The notes: a model not told the origin generated them from the letters alone. Positions 19,051 through 28,325 are shown, counted from the first letter of the stretch. The stretch is 64,000 nt of DNA from Pararhizobium polonicum (GCF_001687365.1 NZ_CM004502.1:62001-126000); one strand, 5' to 3'. Translations and numbers: made by a program.

Positions 19051-19835
19051 CTAAGTTCTCCCTGCAGGCGGCTCATCCAGCCCAAGCCCTCTGTCGTTGT
19101 TGTCAAAGGCCTGTACTCGCAGCCGATCCAGCCATCGTAGCCAAGCCGATCGAGAGCTTCTAAAACGAAGGCGTAATTGATTTCGCCAGTGCCCGGCTCA
19201 TTGCGACCCGGATTGTCGGCGATCTGCACATGACCGATGCGATGCTTGAGCCGCTCATAGGTCGCCACGACGTCTCCCTGCGTAATTTGCATATGGTAAA
19301 AGTCGTACTGGATCTTCAGATTGGGAGACCCGACCGCGTCCAGAATTCTTTCAGCATGGTCGGTTGTCGCAAGATGAAAGCGTGGCATGTCGCGTTGATT
19401 GATTGGTTCTGTGACAAGACCAATGCCCTCGTCATGTAGGCGACCGGCGGCATATTTCAGATTTTCGACCAGGGTTTCGTCAAGCGCTTCAAGTTGCGCA
19501 TCTACAGGAGCTAGTCCGGCCAGGCAATTTACAACGGGGCACCTGAGGATTTTGGCGTACCGGATAGCGGTTTCCACACCCTGACGAAACTCCCCGTCCC
19601 TGCCTGGCAAGCATCCTATGCCACGTTCTCCGGCCGCCCAGTCCCCAGCTGGCAGATTGAAAAGAGCCTGCTCGACCCCAGCCTTGTTGAGAGCCTGGGC
19701 GATCTCATTGGCATCATGTTCGTAAGGAGAAACATACTCGACCGCTCCAAAGCCGTCAGCACCGGCACGTGCAATCCGTTCAATAAACGTCAGTTCTTGA
19801 TAGAGAAAGGAGAGATTGGCGGCAAATTTCGGCAA
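19047..19835 (-). CDS. hyi: Hydroxypyruvate isomerase (Hyi) family TIM-barrel enzyme
   Basis: 262 residues. The start PKFAANLSFLYQELTFIERI and the later EPINQRDMPRFHL, DFYHMQ and GCEYRP segments match Hyi, which interconverts hydroxypyruvate and tartronate semialdehyde. Related OtnI enzymes act on 2-oxo-tetronates, so this cannot be excluded. The start codon appears to be TTG at 19835: the homologous N-terminus begins exactly there, GAAGGA lies about 8 bases before it, and no ATG fits. It overlaps the GarR-type gene by ATGA. The 56-bp gap from the enolase-superfamily gene suggests one transcript with it. Confidence 0.88.
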   Translation of the reverse strand: MPKFAANLSFLYQELTFIERIARAGADGFGAVEYVSPYEHDANEIAQALNKAGVEQALFNLPAGDWAAGERGIGCLPGRDGEFRQGVETAIRYAKILRCPVVNCLAGLAPVDAQLEALDETLVENLKYAAGRLHDEGIGLVTEPINQRDMPRFHLATTDHAERILDAVGSPNLKIQYDFYHMQITQGDVVATYERLKHRIGHVQIADNPGRNEPGTGEINYAFVLEALDRLGYDGWIGCEYRPLTTTTEGLGWMSRLQGELR

Positions 19836-19891
19836 CTTGACTAATCCTTCACTTTAGTAACATTGAATATCTTTTGCATGCTCCGCCGCGG

Positions 19892-21103
19892 CTATCTTCG
19901 AGGCGGCGCGTCAAAAAAGCCCGCATCTTCTTCTTTGAGATAGGGCCTGGCGGCCTCTGCATTGATATCCACCCCAAGCCCCGGCGCTTCCAAAATATCG
20001 ATCATGCTATCTGTGACGATCGGATTTGGCAGGCCTGTCACGAGATCGCTCCACCAGGTGTCAGAGGCACTTGGATATTCGAAGGCGATAAAATTAGCTG
20101 GCAGTGTGGCGCACACGTTGATCAGCGCGCCGAGACCAAGCAGGCCATTTGCCGTGCCATGTGGCGCCATAAGAATCTGATGCATGTAGGCATGCTCGGC
20201 GACCCATTTCAGCTCGGCGATACCGCCGATGTCTGCCGGATCGGGGCCGATCACCCGTACCGCTTGGGTTTCAATTAGCTCCTTGAAATTGTGCCGAAGG
20301 TAAATCTGTTCCCCGGTATGTATCGGTGTCGATGTCGCCGTTGTGAGCTCCCGGTAGGCCTGCGGATTTACCCAGGGCACGTAGTCGCCAGTCAGCATGT
20401 CTTCCAGCCATGCGATATTGTATTTCTCGACCGCTTTCGCAAAGCGGATTGCGTCGGGAAGCATCCAACCTGGCCCGCAGTCGAGCGCCAGCGAGACGCT
20501 TTCGCCCATGACTTCCTTCATTGCGGCAACGCATTCAAGCATATGGCTTATGCCGCGTGGGGATATCGCTCCTTGCGTCATCGCTCCGTGGAAACCGCTG
20601 TTGTCGCCGATCCCGTAATGGAAGCCGTCGACGCTGGTCTTCATGGTCGAGTGGAAGCCGATACCTTGCTTTATCATGAAGAACTTTTCCGGTTGCTCCA
20701 TCATCCACTTGACTTGAGCAGCGAAATCTTCGGGGTTGTCGCCGGTGCGTCTTTTGCGAACTGAACCGTTATAGACACGAACGCGGTCGCGCACCTTTCC
20801 ACCAAGCAGCTTGTAGGCAGGTACGCCCGCAGCCTTGCCAGCTATATCCCACAACGCGTGCTCGATCGCGCTCACCGCGGCCCCATAGGGCTTGAATGAA
20901 CCTCGCTGGCGTATTTTGAGCATGCAACGTTCGACGTCAGTCGGGTCCGAGCCGAGAAGGACTTCGCGAAAATGCAAGATCCATGGCTTGAGATAGCCTT
21001 TAGTATGCTCGACTTCGCCGAGACCATAGAGCCCTTCGTCAGTCACAATGCGAACGATGGGGTGGCGCCCGATGACGGCGCAACGAAGATCGACGATTTT
21101 CAT
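19892..21103 (-). CDS. Enolase-superfamily (mandelate racemase group) sugar-acid enzyme, substrate unknown
   Basis: 403 residues. Metal ligands by order: D208 in LALDCG, E234 in AWLEDM, E265 in HTGEQIY, with H315 in APHGTANG and K145 in MIKQG as candidate acid/base residues. This set fits the mandelate racemase-type dehydratase/epimerase group rather than ManD. GGGAGG precedes the ATG at 21103. It heads a run with Hyi, GarR-type reductase and glycerate kinase, so a product that can be cleaved to a three-carbon oxoacid, or a parallel sugar-acid branch, is likely. The paralogous GntR regulator lies upstream on the same strand. Confidence 0.87.
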   Translation of the reverse strand: MKIVDLRCAVIGRHPIVRIVTDEGLYGLGEVEHTKGYLKPWILHFREVLLGSDPTDVERCMLKIRQRGSFKPYGAAVSAIEHALWDIAGKAAGVPAYKLLGGKVRDRVRVYNGSVRKRRTGDNPEDFAAQVKWMMEQPEKFFMIKQGIGFHSTMKTSVDGFHYGIGDNSGFHGAMTQGAISPRGISHMLECVAAMKEVMGESVSLALDCGPGWMLPDAIRFAKAVEKYNIAWLEDMLTGDYVPWVNPQAYRELTTATSTPIHTGEQIYLRHNFKELIETQAVRVIGPDPADIGGIAELKWVAEHAYMHQILMAPHGTANGLLGLGALINVCATLPANFIAFEYPSASDTWWSDLVTGLPNPIVTDSMIDILEAPGLGVDINAEAARPYLKEEDAGFFDAPPRR

Positions 21104-21240
21104 AAAGCCTCCCGATGATTTACTGGTAATGCTTGGCTTGAAGGCTGACGAATAGATGTCCTCTTCAGGTCAAGATCACTCTGCAGCAGCTGCCACTTGG
21201 CGAGCGCAGCTCCTTGAAATTTACGCAATGTGGGTGAGTT

Positions 21241-21295
21241 CAATCAGGTCTGATTGGACTGCTTTGTTTTCGCGTTTCGAAAACAAAGCAGTCCA
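21241..21295. repeat. Two adjoining palindromes, the second with 18-bp perfect arms
   Basis: CAATCAG-GT-CTGATTG (21241-21256) runs into a longer inverted repeat whose arms are 21255-21272 and 21278-21295 (TGGACTGCTTTGTTTTCG and its exact reverse complement) around CGTTT. They occupy the 260-bp gap between the GntR gene stop (21364) and the enolase-superfamily start (21103). No T-run flanks either side, so this may be a terminator-like hairpin or an operator. I see no gene elsewhere in the gap. Confidence 0.65.
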
Positions 21296-21363
21296 GCACA
21301 CACTACAGCCCTAGCTGACGGCAGCAGATGTCATGAAACCTCGCAGCATGTGCACAACATAGA

Positions 21364-22068
21364 CTAACTCCCCAGTTTCCGTCGCCCCGTTGACGATTCA
21401 CGCCGCGCCACCGACATCTGCTCGATAATGTGCTGCCCTGAGCCTTCGACGTGGCGCGCCACGATCTGCGCAGCCCCGTCTGCATCTTGAGCACGCACAC
21501 ACTCGATCAAGCCTCGATGTTCACGCATTACCGCAGCGCGCCGCGCCATCGACCTCGGGAATCGCTTCCCCAAGGCCCGCAAGACTTCACGGTGTTTTCG
21601 CCACAATGCTATCGCGTCAATATTATAATGGCGGCCGTAAAAAAGGTCATGGAACTCCAAGTCAAGCTGGCCATGCTGGGCCATATCACTGAAGTTTAAC
21701 TCTTCGATTTCGCTCTGTTTGGCTTCCAGCGCCAGAACATCGGAGTCACTTGCAATTCCGACGAACCAACGTGTGAGTGACGCTTCGATCAGCGCCTGAA
21801 TTTCAGTAATATTGTGGACGAAGTCCACATCGATCGCTCGTACACGCGCTCCTTTGTTCGTCTCCATCACGACGAAGCCTTCGCCCCGCAACTGCTGAAG
21901 CGCTTCCCTAACCGGACTCGCTGACACCCCGTATCGCTCGGAAATGTCGGCGACTTTCAGCCGAGTATTTGGACCCAAGCTGCCCGAAATGATCTCGTCG
22001 CGCAGCATTTCATAAATGGGCGTTCCAGCATCGAAGCTCGGGAAAAGTCTGGTTGGTGCGTTGCTCAT
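21364..22068 (-). CDS. GntR/FadR-family transcription regulator, paralogue of the one at 15963
   Basis: 234 residues. N-terminal winged helix (IYEMLRDEIISG ... SPVREALQQLRGEG) and C-terminal FCD domain with His-containing metal motifs LDLEFHDLFYGRHYN and HVEGSGQHIIE. Many segments match the GntR protein at 15963-16661, so the two come from duplication and may sense related sugar acids. The ATG at 22068 fits the family N-terminus but has no strong ribosome site, so a start further upstream is possible. It is divergent from the CUT1 importer operon at 22264 and precedes the enolase-superfamily cluster, so it may control both. Confidence 0.9.
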   Translation of the reverse strand: MSNAPTRLFPSFDAGTPIYEMLRDEIISGSLGPNTRLKVADISERYGVSASPVREALQQLRGEGFVVMETNKGARVRAIDVDFVHNITEIQALIEASLTRWFVGIASDSDVLALEAKQSEIEELNFSDMAQHGQLDLEFHDLFYGRHYNIDAIALWRKHREVLRALGKRFPRSMARRAAVMREHRGLIECVRAQDADGAAQIVARHVEGSGQHIIEQMSVARRESSTGRRKLGS

Positions 22069-22263
22069 GATTTGATCGTAATCCGCTTCGATCGATTTTG
22101 CCAGCCCAAATAATGATACGATACTAAAAAAATAATCGACAATCTGAGATAACTTGACATACGATATTGCTCTGTTAAACGTTAATAGCCGGATGGGAGC
22201 CGGCCCCTTAAGTCGGGTTTCTGATTGAGACCGCGACGAGCGCCCTACCCAGTGGAGGAAACC

Positions 22264-23751
22264 ATGATCTCGAAGGCCAAACTTCGGCGCCAACCGCGCC
22301 GTATTCTCACTATGTTGACGACAGTGGCTTTAACCGCCGCGTTGTTGCCGCCTGCCACCGCTTCTGCCCAAAGCGTGGACATCTCGAAGTGGTCTCCGGA
22401 ATATGTCCGGAGCATCGCAGGTACGGAAAAATTCGATACAGTCGGCGAGTGCGCCAAGCTGGTCCCGACCGACTATAAGGGGCGCCTAACGTATTGGTAC
22501 GTGGGTCCCAACGATACTGCGCCGGCCATTCACCGTCGCATGGATGATGAATTCTGGGTCGCCTGGAAAAAGGCTTACCCGAACATTCAGACCGAGATTC
22601 AAAATATCGGCTATGCCGCTTTGCTCGATAAGCTACGGACGGCGACGCTCGGTAACGCCGCTCCAATGGTTGTGCGCCTGCCTATCTTGGGCGGTGTGGA
22701 ATTCGAGGCAAAAGGTTATTTCGAAAAGCTGAAGCCAGAAGACGTCGGTTATTCAACCGCCGATTTTTGGCCAGAAGGCATGAAGTCTGTGACCTGGCAG
22801 GGGGAAACCTACGGAATTCCGACTGCCAACGAGACGATGGGGCTGATCTGGAACGCCGATATCTTCAAGCGCGCCGGGCTTGATGCCGAAAAACCGCCTG
22901 CAACATGGGACGACTTGGTTCGATACTCGGCGCAGATCCATGACAAGCTCGGAATCTCAGGTTACGGCATGGTGGCCAAGCAGAATTCTGGCAACACGCC
23001 TTTCCGCTTCATGCCCCAGGTTTGGGCCTATGGTGGAGGCTCTCTGGATGAGACGTCAGACAAGCCAAACTACAAGACCATTATGCTCGACAGCGCTGGC
23101 ACCAAGGCTGCCCTCCAGGCGGCATATGATATGTATGTTCGCGATAAATCCGTGCCAGTATCGGCGTTGACGAACACGCAGGGCGACAATCAAAACCCCT
23201 TTATTTCAGGGCGTCTGGCAATGATGATCGCGCATCCTGAAGAATACGCCAAAATGCGGGATCTGGCGAGCAAAGCGACGGGCAAAGACAAGGAAACGGC
23301 TGATGCCGTCGTTGCAAACATGCGTTACGGCTTGTTGCCAAGTGGGCCCGCTCGCCGCGCTGTCGTATTCGGCGGCTACAACATTCATATATTGAAGGAC
23401 GAATATGTGGATGGCGGCATCGACGAGAAAGCGGCAAAGGCCTTCGTCTGCTTTTCGGCCAGTCCCGAATGGACAACAAAAATCGCTTGGGTGAGTTCGA
23501 ATCCGGGAAATCTGCGCGGATTTCGGTCCGAGTGGATGAAGGAGAGACTGGCGACAATCCCATTTCTCGACATCACCACCTCGATGTTGCCGAGTGGAAT
23601 TCCATTCCCGGTTATTCCTGAATCCACTGAGATCATGAACAGCATCATTCCTGAAATGCTCCAAAACGTTCTCACCAAGAAGATGACCGTCGATGCCGCA
23701 GCATCCGATGCTGCTGCCAAAGTCAAGGACTTGGTTGGAGGCGGCTTGTAA
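22264..23751 (+). CDS. Sugar ABC importer binding protein (CUT1, family 1)
   Basis: 495 residues with a signal peptide (basic RRQPRR, hydrophobic core, cleavage after ASA). The fold is extracellular solute-binding family 1: KAYPNIQTEIQNIGYAALLDKL near 90-110, GIPTANETMGLIWNADIFKRAG, and a C-terminal helix bundle. ATG at 22264 has GTGGAGGAA just upstream. First gene of a CUT1 operon (binding protein, two permeases, ATPase, Dabb protein, oxidoreductase). It is divergent from the FCD-type GntR gene, so the ligand may be a sugar acid or acidic glycoside rather than a neutral sugar. Confidence 0.93.
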   Translation: MISKAKLRRQPRRILTMLTTVALTAALLPPATASAQSVDISKWSPEYVRSIAGTEKFDTVGECAKLVPTDYKGRLTYWYVGPNDTAPAIHRRMDDEFWVAWKKAYPNIQTEIQNIGYAALLDKLRTATLGNAAPMVVRLPILGGVEFEAKGYFEKLKPEDVGYSTADFWPEGMKSVTWQGETYGIPTANETMGLIWNADIFKRAGLDAEKPPATWDDLVRYSAQIHDKLGISGYGMVAKQNSGNTPFRFMPQVWAYGGGSLDETSDKPNYKTIMLDSAGTKAALQAAYDMYVRDKSVPVSALTNTQGDNQNPFISGRLAMMIAHPEEYAKMRDLASKATGKDKETADAVVANMRYGLLPSGPARRAVVFGGYNIHILKDEYVDGGIDEKAAKAFVCFSASPEWTTKIAWVSSNPGNLRGFRSEWMKERLATIPFLDITTSMLPSGIPFPVIPESTEIMNSIIPEMLQNVLTKKMTVDAAASDAAAKVKDLVGGGL

Positions 23752-23763
23752 CAGCTGCTTCAC

Positions 23764-23791
23764 GCCGGCGCCTGGCGCGCCGGCTTTTCTT
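23764..23791 (+). terminator. Hairpin with T-run after the binding-protein gene (attenuator)
   Basis: Arms GCCGGCGC (23764-23771) and GCGCCGGC (23777-23784) around CTGGC, followed by TTTTCTT. This is a classic Rho-independent shape, 12 bp after the binding-protein stop and 29 bp before the permease. Partial termination would give excess binding protein. Confidence 0.78.
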
Positions 23792-23812
23792 CCCCCATTG
23801 AAAGGACCAGCC

Positions 23813-24775
23813 GTGAGCACATCAACGGAACAGGTTAAATTTGCTCCGGCCAAGGCAATTCCGTCGAACCGTACGAGCATTTTCCGCCGGATCATTGATC
23901 ATCGCAACGACTATCTCTACGTGGCCCCGGCCTTGCTGGTGATGATGTTCGTAATCGCCTATCCGATTTACTACACGATAGAACTGAGCTTCTTCCGCAC
24001 GCCGGCAAACCTTCAAATGAAGGATAAGGTTTTCGTTGGCCTCGACAATTACGTGACGATTTTGTCGAGCTCGGCCGTTCATCAGGTTACAGTCAACACG
24101 CTGATATGGACCTTTTTTTCGACGCTTTTGGCATTTGCGCTCGGGCTATGCGCCGCGCTTTCACTTCACCGCGAATTCCATGGTCGCGGCTTTCTGCGAG
24201 CTGTTCTCTTGGTTCCCTATGTGATCAGCGCCGTTTCCGCGTCGTACGTGTGGAAATGGTTGTATCACTCCGACTTCGGCGTAATTGGCGCGCTAGCCGT
24301 CGAGATTGGTCTTACGGACCATCCCATCAATTTTCTCGATAATCTTGATAGTGTTTTGCCATCACTCATCGTCGTGAATGTGTGGAAGGAATTTTCCTTC
24401 GCGATGGTGATGTTGTTAGCAGGACTTCAAACCGTACCTGAGCAGGTGTTGCGCGCCGCTCGTGTCGACGGCGCCAACAGCTGGCAGCGATTCTGGCATG
24501 TTACATTTCCCCATCTGAAGAATGTTTCGATGGTGACTGTGCTGCTTCTGATGGTGAATAACTTTAACTCGTTCATTATCCCCTGGGTCATGACGGGTGG
24601 CGGACCGATCGGCGCATCCGACATTTGGATCACCCAGATTTACGACCTTGCCTTCGTGCGGCAACGCTATGGCGTTGCCTCGGCCTATGCCGTCATTCTG
24701 TTCATAGTGATGATGACACTTGGATATTTCTACGTGCGCGCGTTAACCCGCGGCGATGATGCGAGGAGCGAATGA
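23813..24775 (+). CDS. Sugar ABC importer permease (CUT1, MalF/UgpA type)
   Basis: 320 residues with about six membrane helices; the first begins near residue 30 (VAPALLVMMFVIAYPIYY). The EAA loop RAARVDGANSWQRFWHVTFP near 220-240 contacts the ATPase. The start is GTG at 23813: AAAGGA lies before it and the N-terminus then fits the family. Longer ATG-initiated reading overlaps the binding-protein gene and the terminator and is rejected. The stop overlaps the next permease start (ATGATGA). Confidence 0.91.
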   Translation: MSTSTEQVKFAPAKAIPSNRTSIFRRIIDHRNDYLYVAPALLVMMFVIAYPIYYTIELSFFRTPANLQMKDKVFVGLDNYVTILSSSAVHQVTVNTLIWTFFSTLLAFALGLCAALSLHREFHGRGFLRAVLLVPYVISAVSASYVWKWLYHSDFGVIGALAVEIGLTDHPINFLDNLDSVLPSLIVVNVWKEFSFAMVMLLAGLQTVPEQVLRAARVDGANSWQRFWHVTFPHLKNVSMVTVLLLMVNNFNSFIIPWVMTGGGPIGASDIWITQIYDLAFVRQRYGVASAYAVILFIVMMTLGYFYVRALTRGDDARSE

Positions 24776-25653
24776 TGACGCCTTCCCCTTTCACCCGTGC
24801 GCAAAGCCGCAAGCCGATCGACGGCTGGCGATGGGCTGGGAACTTATTTCTCGTCCTTCTCCTGGTGTTTGCGCTTTTCCCGATGGCTTGGATGGTGCTG
24901 ACGTCAATAAAGACACAGTTCGCAGCACTCCAATATCCTCCGCAATGGTGGCCAACCGAACCGACATTTGAAAATTACACGAAGTTGCTTGATCCTTCAA
25001 ACCCGGTGGGTCAAGAGTTCCTCCGCTACTTCTGGAACAGCTTTACCGTGTCGCTTGCAACCACCGTGCTCGGCGTGGCTGTGGCTGTTCCTGCAGCATA
25101 TGCTTTCTCGCGCTTCAGCTTCCCAGGCCGAACGCTGCTTTTCTTCAGTGTCCTTTTGCGCAACATGTTCCCGGCTGTGGTCTTTCTCACCCCGCTTTTC
25201 ATCCTGATGCGATGGATGGGCCTCGTAAACTCGCAAAGTTCTCTAGTCATCACATATCTGACCTTCGGCCTGCCACTTTCGATATGGCTGCTCAAAGGGT
25301 TCTTTGACAACATTCCAATCCAGCTTGAACAGGCCGCCCGTATCGATGGAGCAACACGTTTCCAGGCCTTTATCTACGTCGTGATGCCACTGTCGACCCC
25401 GGGTATCATTGCGACCTCGATCTTCTCATTTATCGGTGCCTGGAATGAATATGTCTATGCGCTCACGTTCCTGTCTCGCCAGGACAAGATGACGTTGCCA
25501 GTCGGGGTGCAAAGGTTCTTCGGTGAATTTGCAACTGACTGGCCTGGGCTGATGGCCGCAACCTTCCTCATGAGCGTTCCAGTCGTTGTACTTTTCCTGG
25601 TGCTCCAAAAGTACTTCGTACGCGCGCTTACCGAAGGTGCTGTCAAGCACTAA
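24772..25653 (+). CDS. Sugar ABC importer permease (CUT1, MalG/UgpE type)
   Basis: 293 residues with six predicted membrane helices and the EAA loop EQAARIDGATRFQAFIYVVMP near 190-210. It forms a heterodimer with the permease encoded just before it and moves sugar across the inner membrane. Two adjacent ATGs (24772, 24775) overlap the previous stop; either may be used. The ATPase gene follows after 34 bp. Confidence 0.93.
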   Translation: MMTPSPFTRAQSRKPIDGWRWAGNLFLVLLLVFALFPMAWMVLTSIKTQFAALQYPPQWWPTEPTFENYTKLLDPSNPVGQEFLRYFWNSFTVSLATTVLGVAVAVPAAYAFSRFSFPGRTLLFFSVLLRNMFPAVVFLTPLFILMRWMGLVNSQSSLVITYLTFGLPLSIWLLKGFFDNIPIQLEQAARIDGATRFQAFIYVVMPLSTPGIIATSIFSFIGAWNEYVYALTFLSRQDKMTLPVGVQRFFGEFATDWPGLMAATFLMSVPVVVLFLVLQKYFVRALTEGAVKH

Positions 25654-25687
25654 CGCCAACAGCTTCCCAAGTTAGGATTTCTTTCCG

Positions 25688-26785
25688 ATGGCCCAAGTAA
25701 TTATCAATGAACTCATGAAGACGTATGGCACCATCAAAGCCGTTGACAACGTCTCGTTGAGCGTCAACGATGGCGAGTTCGTCGCCCTCGTCGGACCCTC
25801 AGGATGCGGCAAGACCACGACTTTGAACCTCGTTGCAGGACTGATCCCGATCAGCAGCGGTGACATCATCATTGGCGATCGCGTTGTTAACGACCTTGAT
25901 CCAAAGGACCGCGACATCGCCATGGTATTCCAGAATTACGCGCTTTATCCCAACAAATCGGTTTACAAGAATCTCGCCTTTCCGCTCCAGATGCGAAAAG
26001 TGCCGAAAGAGCAAATCGACAAAAAGGTCAAGGACGCGGCACGCGTTCTGGATATCACGCATCTCTTGGAACGTCGCCCGCGAGAGCTCTCCGGTGGCCA
26101 GCAGCAACGAGTGGCATTAGGTCGAGCTCTGGTGCGCGATCCGAGGGTGTTCCTCATGGATGAGCCCCTATCCAATCTCGATGCCAAATTGCGCGTACAG
26201 ATGCGTTCTGAAATCAAACGGTTCCATCAAGACCTCGGCGCGACCATCATGTATGTCACCCACGACCAATTGGAGGCGGTGACCATGGCCGACAAAATGG
26301 CGGTCATGAACGGCGGCATTCTTCAGCAGTACGATTCACCGGCCGAAGTGTTTGCCAATCCGGTCAACATGTTCGTGGCAAGTTTTATCGGAAGCCCCGC
26401 AATGAGCCTTGTGCCGTTGGAAATTGCGACGCTTGACGGCGCCCCTGCCCTTCGCAGCGCCGAAGGATGGGTGCTTCCATTGTCGGCGAAGAACGCGCAG
26501 AAAATTACGAAGGCTTCATCGCCGAAAGTGGTGCTTGGTGCTCGCCACTCTACGATTCGTTTGCACAAATCTTCGGTCCCTGGATCCGTACCGGCGCGCG
26601 TCTATACGGTGGAGCCGACCGGCGACGTTACTTTTATCCAAGCATTTGTAGCCGGCGCTATTGTCAACATAAGCGTTCCACCCGACATCTCCGTCGCGCC
26701 CGACGAGTCCATGTGGGTCGAATTCGATCAGGAGCGGATGCACCTCTTCGATGCGGAGACGGAAATTGCGTTGCGCGCGTCGTGA
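25688..26785 (+). CDS. Sugar ABC importer ATPase (CUT1, MalK/UgpC type)
   Basis: 365 residues. Walker A GPSGCGKTT near 37-45, signature LSGGQQQR near 135, Walker B VFLMDEPLSNLD near 155-166 and switch His in YVTHDQ. A C-terminal TOBE/MOI regulatory domain follows (about 240-365). It is the energy subunit of the operon. Gene order (binding protein, permease, permease, ATPase) is complete, so the importer should be functional. Confidence 0.94.
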   Translation: MAQVIINELMKTYGTIKAVDNVSLSVNDGEFVALVGPSGCGKTTTLNLVAGLIPISSGDIIIGDRVVNDLDPKDRDIAMVFQNYALYPNKSVYKNLAFPLQMRKVPKEQIDKKVKDAARVLDITHLLERRPRELSGGQQQRVALGRALVRDPRVFLMDEPLSNLDAKLRVQMRSEIKRFHQDLGATIMYVTHDQLEAVTMADKMAVMNGGILQQYDSPAEVFANPVNMFVASFIGSPAMSLVPLEIATLDGAPALRSAEGWVLPLSAKNAQKITKASSPKVVLGARHSTIRLHKSSVPGSVPARVYTVEPTGDVTFIQAFVAGAIVNISVPPDISVAPDESMWVEFDQERMHLFDAETEIALRAS

Positions 26786-26876
26786 GCGCTGAGAGCTGTT
26801 TCATTTTCAGCACGACGTCTTGAATGCCACTTGGATCGCCAATCGATTGAAAGGCCAGGAGAAAAAGGAGATCACA

Positions 26877-27167
26877 ATGATCAGACATACGGTCGCTTTT
26901 ACGCTCAAGCACCCGCCCGGATCGGTTGAGGAACGCGAGTTTCTTGAAGCCGCACTTGCCCTCGCCGAAATCAGCACCGTCAGGAAGTTCGAACAACTTC
27001 GCCAGACCAGCCCGAAGAACAAGTTCGCTTTCGGTTTCTCGATGGAGTTCGAGGATCAGGCCGCTTTTGACGTCTATAACGACCATCCAATCCATCAAGC
27101 CTTCGTGCGTGAGCGATGGCAGGGGGAGGTCTCCACCTTTATGGAGACGGACTACGTGCCACTTTGA
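26877..27167 (+). CDS. Dabb-domain (stress-responsive alpha/beta barrel) small protein
   Basis: 96 residues. MIRHTVAFTLKH at the start, then KFEQLRQTSPKNKFAFGFSMEF and a C-terminal VRERWQGEVSTFMETDYV strand, match the dimeric ferredoxin-like Dabb fold. Family members are often small accessory or isomerase-like proteins in catabolic operons; function is not known here. The ATG at 26877 is chosen because AAAAGGAG lies directly before it; a frame starting earlier at 26820 adds a non-homologous tail. It is 91 bp after the ATPase gene and 41 bp before an oxidoreductase gene. Confidence 0.88.
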   Translation: MIRHTVAFTLKHPPGSVEEREFLEAALALAEISTVRKFEQLRQTSPKNKFAFGFSMEFEDQAAFDVYNDHPIHQAFVRERWQGEVSTFMETDYVPL

Positions 27168-27208
27168 GAGGCCTTGGACACCATCAGCAATAATTGAGGA
27201 AAACTTAA

Positions 27209-28192
27209 ATGGAAAAGACGCTTCGTTGGGGAATTCTCGCCACAGGAGGGATTGCCGGGTTGTTTACGCGGGATCTCATTTCATCGCAGTTGTCCGTTGC
27301 AGCCGTCGGCTCGAGATCCCTGGACAAGGCGACTGCTTTTGCTGAACGCTTCAATATCCCGAAGGCGCACGGCAGTTACGAAGAGCTTGTCAAGGATCCG
27401 GATGTCGACATTATTTATGTCGCAACGCCCCATCCCTACCATGTCGAGGCGGCCCTTCTTGCGCTTGACGCTGGAAAGCATATTCTCGTGGAAAAGCCTT
27501 TCACACTCAATGCGGATGAGGCGAAGCGAATTGTCGACCGGGCGTCGGAGAAAAACCTCGTGGTTCTCGAGGCCATGTGGACACGCTTCTTGCCGCATAT
27601 GAAGCGGATCCATGAGATCATCGATGCTGGAACGCTCGGCGAGCTGCGTTCGGTATGCGCGGAACATCGTCAATTCCTGCCGACCGATCCAGCGCATCGG
27701 ATCAACGCGCCTGAACTTGGCGGCGGAGCACTTCTTGACCTCGGAATATATCCGATCTCATTCGCGTTTGACATATTGGGGGCTCCGACATCGATTACGG
27801 CGAAGGCTCGGTTCAAGGAGACCGGTGCCGATGCCGAGGTCGCCACAGTCATGCAGCACAAGGGAGGAGCGATTTCAACGACCGTGTCCTCGCTTGACTG
27901 CGCGGGGCCCAATGTTGCCGTCATCTATGGATCGAAGGCGCGCATCGAGATTGCAGCGACATGGTACATTCCGACCACGTTCAAGGTCATCGATTACCAG
28001 GCCAATATCGTCGAGGAATTTTCAGAGACAGTTCCCAGCCGCGGAATGCAGTTTCAAGCGATAGAAATGGAAAGCCTTGTTAGAACGGGTACAGCATCAA
28101 AACGAATGGCGCCTGCTGACAGCATCGCTATCATGGAGACTCTTGACGTCATCAGAGAGCAAATCGGGCTGATTTATCCAAGCGAACGTTAA
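27209..28192 (+). CDS. Gfo/Idh/MocA-family NAD(P)-dependent oxidoreductase
   Basis: 327 residues. Rossmann motif GILATGGIAG at 8-17, the family's EKP motif at 95-97 (VEKPFT) and a C-terminal domain with GGGALLDLGIYPI. This subtype resembles the dihydrodiol/glucose-fructose oxidoreductase branch that oxidises sugars or inositol-like compounds. It closes the CUT1 operon, so it probably acts on the imported sugar or a derivative. The insertion sequence begins 133 bp after its stop. Confidence 0.91.
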   Translation: MEKTLRWGILATGGIAGLFTRDLISSQLSVAAVGSRSLDKATAFAERFNIPKAHGSYEELVKDPDVDIIYVATPHPYHVEAALLALDAGKHILVEKPFTLNADEAKRIVDRASEKNLVVLEAMWTRFLPHMKRIHEIIDAGTLGELRSVCAEHRQFLPTDPAHRINAPELGGGALLDLGIYPISFAFDILGAPTSITAKARFKETGADAEVATVMQHKGGAISTTVSSLDCAGPNVAVIYGSKARIEIAATWYIPTTFKVIDYQANIVEEFSETVPSRGMQFQAIEMESLVRTGTASKRMAPADSIAIMETLDVIREQIGLIYPSER

Positions 28193-28325
28193 ATCTTTTG
28201 CGCATTCAGTTAGTCGCTTCGGTAAGGACGCGATGACCGGGGAGCTGAAGGGGACGCGTCTCGGCTGAGTTTTGTATGCCACTATGACATGCCGCTTCCA
28301 AGTATCTGTTTGACATAAGCCTGGG

